From positions 310,001-374,000 of the forward strand of contig CAWIFM010000009.1 in NCBI GenBank assembly GCA_963835525.1: 64,000 bases of DNA, in the 5' to 3' direction. Positions 39,205 through 46,389 of the stretch are shown piece by piece (the stretch's first letter is position 1; the number at the start of each line of letters is the position of its first letter). A model generated the notes under the pieces. That model had not been told where the DNA came from. It did not search any database and saw nothing but the letters and a program-made list of their open reading frames with translations. A program made the position numbers and the translations under genes. This DNA comes from DASSUW01 sp963835525 (GTDB lineage: Bacteria; Actinomycetota; Thermoleophilia; Solirubrobacterales; Solirubrobacteraceae).

Positions 39205-39355
39205 AGTACTGTGCCGCGCCAAGCCGAACCTCAGGGCAGGAAGCTCTGGGGGCGGGGGAACCAATAAGCAGTTTGGGGCGAGTCACGATCTTGAGTGTCG
39301 TGAGGCGCAGGCTCTTTTAGCGCTAGCCCGTCAGCTAACCCCGTAGGCCGACGAG
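39205..39355 (+). promoter_or_regulatory. c-di-AMP riboswitch (ydaO/yuaA class), copy 1
   Basis: Contains the conserved core of the ydaO-yuaA leader: AGCCGAACCTCAGGGCAGG (39231-39249), GGGGGCGGGGGAACCAA, then GGGGCGAGTCA and the hallmark CAGCTAACCCCGTAGGC (39332-39348). It lies directly upstream of a secreted NlpC/P60-type peptidoglycan hydrolase (39371), the classic actinobacterial arrangement in which c-di-AMP lowers expression of wall hydrolases. Boundaries are approximate. Confidence 0.9.
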
Positions 39356-39370
39356 AGAGGTTGCAAGAGC

Positions 39371-39949
39371 TTGTCTGCTTTACGGGCGTTCGCCCTATCG
39401 ATTTTCGTATTTCTGGTTGTGCCCGCTGCCGCTCAGGCGCAATCCACCGGTGGAGCGGAATATGTGCCTCCGCCGCCGGAGAACATGGTCGTCGAGGGCA
39501 CCGTGGCGCAGCTTCTGCCGGACGGCACCGCCGCTGCTCCGAGCGCGGCCCCCGTCGCCGTCCAGCAGGCGGTCTGGGCCGCCAACAAGCTCCAGGACAA
39601 GCCGTACAAGTACGGCGGCGGCCACGCCAAGATCGAGGACACGGGCTACGACTGCTCGGGCACCGTCTCCTACGCGCTGATCGCGGCCGGCCTGCTCGCG
39701 TCGCCGCTTCCCTCCGGCCCGTTCACGCGCTGGGGCGAGAAGGGGAAGGGCGCGTGGATCACGGTCTACGCCCACGGCGGCCACGCCTATGCGGTGATCG
39801 CCGGCCTGCGCCTCGACACCAGCTCGTACTCCTCGCGCACCGCCCGCAAGCGCAAGGTGATCGCGTCCACGCTGGAACGCGGTCCCCGCTGGCGGTCGAC
39901 CATGCGCCCCTCGCGCGGCTTCCGCGCGCGCCATCCGCTCGGCCTCTAG
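39371..39949 (+). CDS. Secreted NlpC/P60-type peptidoglycan hydrolase
   Basis: 192 residues. Signal peptide MSALRAFALSIFVFLVVPAA...AQA. The catalytic domain begins near VWAANKLQDKPYKYGGGHAK, with the nucleophile in TGYDCSGTVSYAL (Cys~95) and the His in GGHAYAVIAGLR. TTG start at 39371. A c-di-AMP riboswitch immediately upstream should repress it at high c-di-AMP. It is predicted to cut peptide crosslinks or stems in the wall. Confidence 0.9.
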   Translation: MSALRAFALSIFVFLVVPAAAQAQSTGGAEYVPPPPENMVVEGTVAQLLPDGTAAAPSAAPVAVQQAVWAANKLQDKPYKYGGGHAKIEDTGYDCSGTVSYALIAAGLLASPLPSGPFTRWGEKGKGAWITVYAHGGHAYAVIAGLRLDTSSYSSRTARKRKVIASTLERGPRWRSTMRPSRGFRARHPLGL

Positions 39950-40051
39950 CGCCGATCCAGACCGGCGACGGCGCGGCCGATCCTCGGCCGCGCCTCCGCC
40001 GGACGGTACGCTCTCTTGCTGGACCTCGGACCAGACCCCAGGAGGCAAGCC

Positions 40052-40822
40052 GTGCCCGGAATGGGCGGACGCATGTCCGTAGTCATCAAGGCGAAGATCA
40101 ACAAGCTCCTCGACAAGGCCGAGGACCCCTCGGAGACGCTGGAGTACAGCTACCAGAAGCAGATGGAGCTGCTCCAGAACGTCAAGAAGGGCATCGCCGA
40201 CGTCGTCACGTCGAAGAAGCGCCTCCAGCTCCAACAGCAGAAGCTCGAGCAGCAGGTCGTCAAGCTCGACACTCAGGCGCGCCAGGCGCTGTCGCAGGGC
40301 CGCGAGGATCTCGCCCGCACCGCGCTCGAGCGCAAGCAGTTCGCGCAGGGTGAGCTCCAGTCGCTCGACCAGCAGGTCGCCGAGCTGGAGTCCCAGCAGG
40401 CGTCGCTGATCGAGAAGGAGCAGAAGCTCCGCGGCAAGATCGACCAGTTCCGCACCAAGAAGGAGGTCATCAAGGCGCAGTACTCGGCCGCCGAGGCCTC
40501 CGTGAAGATCTCCGAGGCCGCGTCCGGCGTCGGCGAGGAGATGGCCGACGTCGGGATGGCCATGCAGCGGGCGCTCGACAAGACCGAGGACATGCGCGCA
40601 CGCGCGGGCGCGATGGAGGAGCTCGAGGCCGCCGGCGCGTTCGATGACAACCTCGCACTCGGCTCCGGCAGCACGGACGACATCGACCGCGAGCTCCACC
40701 AGCTCACGTCGCAGAGCGAAGTCGACGACGACCTCGAGCGCCTCAAGGCCGAGCTCGGTGCCGGCTCGCCGCCGCAGCAGTCGCTGGAGTCCGGCTCCGG
40801 CGAGAAGGAGCGCGAGGCGTGA
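40052..40822 (+). CDS. pspA: PspA/IM30 phage-shock protein
   Basis: 256 residues, almost wholly coiled coil. PspA N-terminus MSVVIKAKINKLLDKAEDP, then EYSYQKQMELLQNVKKGIAD, VTSKKRLQLQQQKLEQQV and long helical blocks. It stabilises damaged inner membrane. GTG at 40052 is chosen because AGGAGG sits 6 bases upstream; the ATGs at 40061 and 40073 are alternatives. Its stop overlaps the pspAA start. pspAB and htpX lie nearby on the opposite strand, completing the actinobacterial Psp set. Confidence 0.93.
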   Translation: MPGMGGRMSVVIKAKINKLLDKAEDPSETLEYSYQKQMELLQNVKKGIADVVTSKKRLQLQQQKLEQQVVKLDTQARQALSQGREDLARTALERKQFAQGELQSLDQQVAELESQQASLIEKEQKLRGKIDQFRTKKEVIKAQYSAAEASVKISEAASGVGEEMADVGMAMQRALDKTEDMRARAGAMEELEAAGAFDDNLALGSGSTDDIDRELHQLTSQSEVDDDLERLKAELGAGSPPQQSLESGSGEKEREA

Positions 40823-41097
40823 TCGTCCGCATCTCCACCGAGGGCCAGTACCGGCTGCCGGAGGACGACGCCGAGACGCTCAGCGGGCTCGACAACGAGG
40901 CCGTGGCCGCGGTCGACGCGGGCGACGAGGATCACTTCCACCAGACCTTCGAGCAGATGCTCGACCTGGTGCGCCGCGCGGGCACGGCGCTCGGCGAGGA
41001 GGAGCTCGAGGAGTCCGACGTGATCATCCCGCCGCCCGACATCTCGTTCGTCGAGGCGTCGGCGGAGTTCACCGGCGAGGGCCTGATCCCCGACTGA
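40819..41097 (+). CDS. pspAA: PspA-associated protein PspAA
   Basis: 92 residues, beginning MIVRISTEGQYRLPEDDAET and continuing LSGLDNEAVAAVDAGDEDHF and the helix EQMLDLVRRAG, matching the small PspAA family encoded next to pspA in actinobacteria and archaea. The GTG start overlaps the pspA stop by 4 bases. It likely binds PspA. The following gene begins within its stop codon. Confidence 0.9.
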   Translation: MIVRISTEGQYRLPEDDAETLSGLDNEAVAAVDAGDEDHFHQTFEQMLDLVRRAGTALGEEELEESDVIIPPPDISFVEASAEFTGEGLIPD

Positions 41098-41906
41098 CCC
41101 GGGAGTCCGTCACCCGCTCGCGCCTGACGGCGGATCTCCGCCGCCTCGGGGTCCGCGCGGGCGGGATCACGATGGTCCACACCCGCATGAGCGCGCTCGG
41201 GTGGGTGGTCGGCGGCAGCGAGACCGTGGTGCGGACGCTGCTCGACGTCGCGGGCACGGTGATGGTCTACGCGTCCTGGGCCGACCACGTCTACACGCTG
41301 GACGACCGTCCTCGCGAGTACCACGCGGCGTACCTCGACGAGCCGCCGTTGTGGGATCCGGCCACCGGCGAGGTCGACCCCGACTATGGCCGCATCCCGG
41401 AGCGGGTGCGCACCTGGCCTGGCGCGCTCCGCAGCGTGCACCCGGAGGCCAGCGTCGTGGCGGTCGGCCCGCGGGCGGCGTGGCTGACCGAGCCGCACGA
41501 GGACGGCTACGGGGCGGGCAGCCCGTTCGCGCGGCTCGTCGAGGCCGGCGGAGACGTGCTCCTGCTCGGCGCGCCGCTGGAGACGGTCACGCTGCTGCAC
41601 CACGCCGAGGCGATCGCCTCGGCGCCGGGGAAGCGGACGGTCACCTACGAGATCGCCCTGGCCGACGGGTCGACGCGGTCGTACACGGACATCGAGACGT
41701 CGGGGGGCGCGTATGACTACGCGTCACTGGGGTTGGGTGCCGACGAGTTCGAGGTGATCGCTCGGGACGCGCTGGCGGCGGGCATCGGCGTGCGTGGGCG
41801 CGTGGGGGCGGCGGAGTGCCATCTGTTCCCGGCTGCCGAGCTGACGGCGTTCGCTGTCGGCTGGATCGACGAGCGGTTCGGGCGAACGTCAACTGCGGCT
41901 GGGTAG
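41094..41906 (+). CDS. AAC(3)-family N-acetyltransferase
   Basis: About 270 residues. AAC(3)/YokD fold signatures: SRLTADLRRLGVRAGGITMV HTRMSALGWVVGG, then VRTWPGALRSVHPEASVVAV, GSPFARLVEAGGDVLLLGAP and TLLHHAEAIA. It would acetylate an amine such as an aminoglycoside; physiological substrate unknown. No ATG, GTG or TTG precedes the conserved start. The best start is CTG 41094, overlapping the pspAA stop as CTGA. The first canonical start, ATG 41172, would truncate the fold. The last residues (RTSTAAG) and the TAG stop come from repeat copy D. Confidence 0.82.
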   Translation: MTRESVTRSRLTADLRRLGVRAGGITMVHTRMSALGWVVGGSETVVRTLLDVAGTVMVYASWADHVYTLDDRPREYHAAYLDEPPLWDPATGEVDPDYGRIPERVRTWPGALRSVHPEASVVAVGPRAAWLTEPHEDGYGAGSPFARLVEAGGDVLLLGAPLETVTLLHHAEAIASAPGKRTVTYEIALADGSTRSYTDIETSGGAYDYASLGLGADEFEVIARDALAAGIGVRGRVGAAECHLFPAAELTAFAVGWIDERFGRTSTAAG

Positions 41907-42017
41907 GGCGGCTGGGAAATCGGCCGATTGTCACCTTTGTCGACCTAGAGCCGACAAAGGTGACAATCGATCCCGCGCGGGCCTCGATCCCGCTCCCTCA
42001 ATGCCGCAGTTGACTTA
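41884..42017. repeat. Dispersed intergenic repeat, copy D
   Basis: 134-bp element. Left end GAACGTCAACTGCGGCTGGG + TAGGG; right end, reversed, AAGTCAACTGCGGCATTGAG + GGAG. Between them lies a perfect 18-bp palindromic hairpin, arms 41925-41942 and 41952-41969 with a 9-base loop. The left end supplies the final codons and stop of the AAC(3)-like gene; the right end overlaps the stop of the convergent DJ-1 gene by 3 bases. Probably a bidirectional terminator. Confidence 0.85.
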
Positions 42018-42578
42018 CGCCGGAACCGCCGCGCGGTCCAGGACCGCCATGAACGCGCGCGACCACTCCGGCATGTCCGGCCAGCCCCGGCACGAGACCA
42101 TGTTGCCGTCGACCACGTCCGGCGCGTCCACGAACGTCGCGCCCGCGTTCTCCATGTCGCCCGCCAGCGGCGGGAAGGCGGCTGTGCGGCGGCCGCGCAG
42201 GAGCCCGTAGACGGCCGGCACCTGCGGGCCGTGGCAGACGGTTCCCACCGGCAGGTCGCGCTCGAAGAAGTGCGTGGTGATGCGGCGTACGTTCGGATCC
42301 ACCCGGATGTACTCGGGCGCGCGGCCGCCCGGGATGATCAGCGCGCCGTAGCGCTCGGCCTCGACCTCCGCGAACGTCACATCGACGGGCAGGCGGCGGC
42401 CCGGCTTCTCGGAGTAGGCGTCGTAGCCCTCGTCGAAGTCGTGCACGACGAGCTGGACCGGGCGGCGGGTGAGCGCCGCGACGTCCACGTCCCAGCCGGC
42501 CTCCCGGAGCCGGTAGAGCGGGTACATGGCGTCGAGGTCCTCGGCGGCGTCGCCGGTGATCATGAGCGCGCGCGGCAT
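42015..42578 (-). CDS. DJ-1/PfpI family protein
   Basis: 187 residues. PfpI-type features: ALMITGDAAEDLDAMYPLYR, IIPGGRAPEYIRVDPNVRR and the nucleophile elbow VGTVCHGPQVPAVYG (Cys~116). Members act as glyoxalase/deglycase or chaperone-like stress proteins. Its last codons and stop lie in the edge of repeat copy D. It sits between the two halves of the Psp cluster. Confidence 0.92.
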   Translation of the reverse strand: MPRALMITGDAAEDLDAMYPLYRLREAGWDVDVAALTRRPVQLVVHDFDEGYDAYSEKPGRRLPVDVTFAEVEAERYGALIIPGGRAPEYIRVDPNVRRITTHFFERDLPVGTVCHGPQVPAVYGLLRGRRTAAFPPLAGDMENAGATFVDAPDVVDGNMVSCRGWPDMPEWSRAFMAVLDRAAVPA

Positions 42579-42618
42579 GGGCTCCTCCCAGATTCGTCGG
42601 ATCGCCCGACGAATTGTC

Positions 42619-43191
42619 TCAGACCGGGATGCCCCAGAGGGGGAACCAGCGCTCGAGCTCGGGCTCGACCGGGAGGTCCTGACCGATCTGCGCCTTCAGC
42701 CGCAGCTCGCGCTCGTTGTCGCGCTGCTGCTCGCCGCCGGACGGCACGAACGGGTAGAAGGCGCCGCGCTTGTAGTTGTAGATCCAGTAGAGCGGCTTGC
42801 CGGACTGGTCGCGGAAGGCGAACACGGCCGCGAGGATGCGGTCGCCGTACCCGCCGCCCTGGATCTCGTTGGAGACCGCGTTGACGCCGACGACGAGGTC
42901 CTCGAAGTCGGGATCGCCGATGACCATCCAGCGATAGCCGTGCTCGTCGTCCGTGCTCTCGACGCTGCCATCGTTCTCGCTGCCGGTGCTGCGCACGATC
43001 TCCTCCATGTCGCGCACCAGCTGCTCGAAGTCGGCCGTCGCGAGCGGCTGGAAGACGATCGCGGCCTTCCCCGTGCTCGTGATGTTGAGCTCCATCTCGA
43101 GCTTCACGTAGGCCGTCGACATCGCGAACAGGCGGTCGGGAGCCGGCTGCTTGAGCTCGCGCTTGCCGCGGAGGACGTCGAGGAAGCCCAC
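42619..43191 (-). CDS. pspAB: PspA-associated protein PspAB
   Basis: 190 residues: VGFLDVLRGKRELKQPAPDR at the N-terminus, then MELNITSTGKAAIVFQPLAT and GYRWMVIGDPDFEDLVVGVN, and the C-terminal LYWIYNYKRGAFYPFVPSGG. This matches the PspAB family found beside htpX in actinobacteria. GTG start at 43191 lies 2 bases after the htpX stop, forming an htpX-pspAB operon on the opposite strand from pspA-pspAA. Confidence 0.88.
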   Translation of the reverse strand: MGFLDVLRGKRELKQPAPDRLFAMSTAYVKLEMELNITSTGKAAIVFQPLATADFEQLVRDMEEIVRSTGSENDGSVESTDDEHGYRWMVIGDPDFEDLVVGVNAVSNEIQGGGYGDRILAAVFAFRDQSGKPLYWIYNYKRGAFYPFVPSGGEQQRDNERELRLKAQIGQDLPVEPELERWFPLWGIPV

Positions 43192-43193
43192 GG

Positions 43194-44096
43194 CTACGCG
43201 GCGACCTGGCCCTGCAGCTGCGTCTCGAGCCGCTGCAGCGCCGCGATCCGCTTCTCCATCGGCGGGTGCGTGGCGAACAGGCCGGAGACCGAGCCCCTGG
43301 CGGCCGGGAAGATGAAGAACGCCTGCAGCTCGCCCGCCGCCCGGAGGTCCTTCTGCGGGATCTGGTGCATGCCGCTGGAGATCTTCTGGAGCGCCGAGGC
43401 GAGCGCGCTCGGGCGGCCGGTGATGATCGCCGCACCGCGGTCGGCCGCGAACTCGCGGTAGCGCGAGAGCGCCTGCATGAGCAGGAACGACACCACGTAG
43501 ACCACGACCGAGACGAGCAGCAGGACCATGAAGCTCGGGTTGTCGTCGTCGTCGCCCATCGAGCCGCCGCCGAAGAAGAAGCCGAACTGGACGATGTAGG
43601 CGGCGATCGTGGCGAAGAAGCCGGCCAGCGTCATCACTGCCACGTCGCGGTTGGCGACGTGCGTGAGCTCGTGCGCCATCACGCCTTCGAGCTCGGCCGG
43701 GCTCAGCAGCTCCATGATGCCGGTCGTGGCGCACACGGTCGCCGACTTCGGCGAGCGGCCGAGCGCGAACGCGTTCGGCATGCGGGTGTTGGCGACGGCC
43801 ACCTTAGGCTTCGGGAGGTCGGCCTGCACGCAGAGGCGCTCGATCATCGCGTGTAGCTGCGGCGCCTCCTGCGGGGTGACGACGCGCGCGCCCATGGCGG
43901 CCAGGGCCAGCTTGTCGGACGCGAAGAGGTTCAGCGCGGCGAGGCCGCCGGCGATGATGGCCACGGTGACGCCGCCCGCGCCGACGTAGAGCAGGGCGAC
44001 GATGAGGGCGACGTAGACGAGCCCGAGCAGGAAGATCGTCATCGCCATCCGGACCTGGAGGCCGGTGTCCTTGCCGAAGGAAGTGGGTCTGGGCAT
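43194..44096 (-). CDS. htpX: Membrane zinc metalloprotease HtpX
   Basis: 300 residues. M48 signature EGVMAHELTHVANRDVAVMT (HExxH), the third ligand in SRYREFAADRGAAIITGRPS, and hydrophobic segments at IFLLGLVYVALIVALLYVGA and MVLLLVSVVVYVVSFLLM. HtpX removes damaged membrane proteins. The start at 44096 (MPRPTSFGKDTGLQVRMAMT) is preferred over a longer frame to 44147. It is first gene of htpX-pspAB. The riboswitch at 44157 is divergent and serves the other strand. Confidence 0.95.
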   Translation of the reverse strand: MPRPTSFGKDTGLQVRMAMTIFLLGLVYVALIVALLYVGAGGVTVAIIAGGLAALNLFASDKLALAAMGARVVTPQEAPQLHAMIERLCVQADLPKPKVAVANTRMPNAFALGRSPKSATVCATTGIMELLSPAELEGVMAHELTHVANRDVAVMTLAGFFATIAAYIVQFGFFFGGGSMGDDDDNPSFMVLLLVSVVVYVVSFLLMQALSRYREFAADRGAAIITGRPSALASALQKISSGMHQIPQKDLRAAGELQAFFIFPAARGSVSGLFATHPPMEKRIAALQRLETQLQGQVAA

Positions 44097-44397
44097 TTGT
44101 GGGCGAATGGTGGCAGAACCGGATGAGCGCCTTCTTAAGCGCCGCAAACGCTGGTAGATTCCGGCTCGCCGAATCCACAGGTGACCAGCCCGTGGAACGG
44201 GGGAACCGAAGACGTACCGGGGCGAATCGCGGTCTGATGACCGCGTAGCGCACGTTCGCGAGCCCGACAGCTAACCCCGTAGGCCAACGGAATCATGTCG
44301 TCGCGCATACGGGTAAAAGCCCTGCATCATGCAGGATTCGTTGCACGCTCCATAACGAGGGGCGTGCTTCTGGAGTCCCGGCCGGAGGGCGCCTAGC
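44097..44397. other. 301-base divergent region holding a c-di-AMP riboswitch
   Basis: Between htpX (minus) and the M23 peptidase gene (plus). It holds riboswitch copy 2 (44157-44294), then two small hairpins that could be its expression platform: CCTGCATCATGCAGG (44321-44335) and GCACGC/GCGTGC arms (44343-44367). No other gene visible. Confidence 0.7.
44157..44294 (+). promoter_or_regulatory. c-di-AMP riboswitch (ydaO/yuaA class), copy 2
   Basis: P1 stem GATTCCG (44157-44163) pairs with CGGAATC (44288-44294). Inside are CGCCGAATCCACAGGTGACC, ACGGGGGAACCGAA, GGGGCGAATC and the hallmark CAGCTAACCCCGTAGGCC (44269-44286). The downstream gene is a secreted M23 murein hydrolase, matching the target class of copy 1. 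Confidence 0.93.
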
Positions 44398-45582
44398 ATG
44401 GCCCGCCGCATGGGTCGACGACTCAGCCTCCTGCTCCTGGTGGCGGCCATGCCGTTCGCGCTATGGGCCGTCCTGCCGCTCGGCTCGAGCGGCCAGACCC
44501 TGCAGCAGAAGATCGATCGCGGCCGCGCGAAGATCGACCAGCACAAGGGCCGCGAGCGCGTGCTGACCTCGCAGGTCAGCGCCTTCACGAGCAGGATCAA
44601 CAGCCTGCAGTCCGACATCACGGTGCTGCAGACCAAGCAGGTGAGGCTGCAGTCGAGCCTCGACGCCAAGCGCGCCGAGCTCGCGCAGATCCAGGAGGAC
44701 CTGCGCCGTGAGCGCCTGCGACTCGCGCGGCTGAAGCGCCGTCTGGCCGAGGCGCGCGTGGAGCTCGCCAACCGGCTCGTGCAGATGTACAAGGAGGACT
44801 CGCCGGACGTGGTGACCGTCGTGCTCGAGGCCGACGGCTTCGCCGACCTGCTCGAGCGCACCGAGTTCCTCCAGCGGACGTCGGCGCAGGACGCGCGGAT
44901 CATCTACCGCGTCCGCGACGCCAAGGCGGAGACGAAGGCGACCGCCGAGCGGCTCGACCGGCTCGAGAAGCGCGCCGAGAAGATCGCCGAGGCGATCGAG
45001 GCCGAGGTCAACCAGGTGGTGGAGGTCAAGGGCCAGCTCGTCGCGCGGCAGGAGAACTACGCCTCGGCGCGGGCGGGCAAGGCGCAGCTGCTGGCCAACA
45101 CCCAGGCGAGCCGCCACGAGATCGAGGAGCACGTGGACTCGCTCCAGCGCGAGCAGGCCGCGGTGCTCGCGCGGCTGCGCGGAGGGTCCGGCGTCGCCGG
45201 CCCGATCCGCCAGGGCTCGGGCCAGCTGATCTGGCCGGCCAGCGGCTCGATCTCGTCGGGCTTCGGCATGCGCTGGGGGCGCCTGCACGCCGGCATCGAC
45301 ATGCCGCTGCCCGAGGGCACGGGCCTGCGCGCCGCCGACAGCGGCACCGTGGCGATCGCCGGCTGGGTCGGCGGCTATGGCAACTACACGTGCATCCAGC
45401 ACGGCGGCTCGCTGTCCACCTGCTACGGCCACCAGTCGAGCATCAGCGTCTCCGTCGGGCAGTCGGTCTCGCAGGGCCAGGTCATCGGCTACTCGGGCAA
45501 CACCGGCAACAGCACCGGCCCGCACCTGCACTTCGAGGTCCGGATCAACGGGTCTCCCGTGGACCCGCTGGGCTACCTGTAG
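44398..45582 (+). CDS. Secreted M23 (LytM) murein hydrolase with coiled-coil (EnvC/NlpD-like)
   Basis: 394 residues. Signal peptide MARRMGRRLSLLLLVAAMPF. Residues ~35-265 form a long coiled coil (SLQSDITVLQTKQVRLQSSL, RLDRLEKRAEKIAEAI). The C-terminal LytM domain (~275-390) has zinc ligands in RLHAGIDMPLPEGT and GPHLHFEVRING, plus GYGNYTCIQHGG. It is an endopeptidase or amidase activator acting on peptidoglycan. A c-di-AMP riboswitch controls it. Lgt follows 24 bases downstream. Confidence 0.95.
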   Translation: MARRMGRRLSLLLLVAAMPFALWAVLPLGSSGQTLQQKIDRGRAKIDQHKGRERVLTSQVSAFTSRINSLQSDITVLQTKQVRLQSSLDAKRAELAQIQEDLRRERLRLARLKRRLAEARVELANRLVQMYKEDSPDVVTVVLEADGFADLLERTEFLQRTSAQDARIIYRVRDAKAETKATAERLDRLEKRAEKIAEAIEAEVNQVVEVKGQLVARQENYASARAGKAQLLANTQASRHEIEEHVDSLQREQAAVLARLRGGSGVAGPIRQGSGQLIWPASGSISSGFGMRWGRLHAGIDMPLPEGTGLRAADSGTVAIAGWVGGYGNYTCIQHGGSLSTCYGHQSSISVSVGQSVSQGQVIGYSGNTGNSTGPHLHFEVRINGSPVDPLGYL

Positions 45583-45606
45583 ACGAGCCACTACCCTCAC
45601 TCGGGC

Positions 45607-46374
45607 ATGCAGCCCGAGATCGATCTAGGGCCCCTCACGCTCCAGACGTTCGGCCTCATGATGGGGCTGGGCTTCGTGGTCGCCGGGCTCGCCGCGTCGC
45701 GCTTCCTGAAGGAGATCGGCAAGCCGGTCGACTGGGCCTACGAGATGGTGTTCGCCGCGCTGGTGGGCGGGATCGTCGGCGCGCGGCTGTGGTGGGTGGC
45801 GGAGAACTGGTCCGACGCCAAGGACGACATCCTCAGCAGCCTGTTCTCCGGCTCCGGCCTCGTCTGGTACGGCGGGGCGATCGGCGGCGCCATCGGCGTG
45901 CTCCTGTGGGCCTGGCGGCGGAAGTTCCTGACGCTGCAGATGTTCGACGTGGCGGCCGTGCCGCTCGCCATCGGCTATGCGATCGGGCGCATCGGCTGCC
46001 AGCTCGCCGGCGACGGCGACTACGGCGTCGCCTGGGACGGGCCGTGGGCGATGGCCTATCCGAACGGGACGGTGCCGACCACCGAGGAGGTCCATCCGAC
46101 GCCTGTCTACGAGACGATCGCCATGAGCCTCGTCGCGCTGCTGCTGTGGCGCTGGCGCCACCGCTGGCGGACGGGCACGTTGTTCGGGCTCTACCTCATC
46201 CTCGCCGGGGCCGAGCGCTTCCTCGTCGAGTTCGTGCGCCGCAACGACGACGTGCTGCTGGGCCTCACCCAGCCGCAGGTGCTGTCGGTCGTGATGATGG
46301 CGGGCGGGGCCGTCTGGATCTGGCGGGTCAACCGCGCCGCGGAGCGCACAGCGCCCGCCGCCGTCCGCGCGTAG
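45607..46374 (+). CDS. lgt: Prolipoprotein diacylglyceryl transferase
   Basis: 255 residues, seven hydrophobic segments. Family signature GRIGCQLAGDGDYGVAWDGP (~135-154); HPTPVYETIAMSLVALLLWR; and AERFLVEFVRRNDDV near the end. The FHGG loop of E. coli Lgt is replaced by LVWYGGAIGG, a variant seen in some bacterial branches. It transfers diacylglycerol to lipobox cysteines such as those of the lipoproteins at 2856, 37911, 50923 and 53799. Confidence 0.92.
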   Translation: MQPEIDLGPLTLQTFGLMMGLGFVVAGLAASRFLKEIGKPVDWAYEMVFAALVGGIVGARLWWVAENWSDAKDDILSSLFSGSGLVWYGGAIGGAIGVLLWAWRRKFLTLQMFDVAAVPLAIGYAIGRIGCQLAGDGDYGVAWDGPWAMAYPNGTVPTTEEVHPTPVYETIAMSLVALLLWRWRHRWRTGTLFGLYLILAGAERFLVEFVRRNDDVLLGLTQPQVLSVVMMAGGAVWIWRVNRAAERTAPAAVRA

Positions 46375-46389
46375 ATAGCCTGCGCGGCC

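Noticed and set aside
41094..41906. Acquired aminoglycoside-resistance gene
   Set aside because: Base composition matches its neighbours, it is coupled to pspAA and no mobile element surrounds it; likely a native family member.
41884..42017. CRISPR-like or IS-end interpretation of the repeats
   Set aside because: No regular spacer array, no transposase, and the copies are dispersed singletons with variable interiors.
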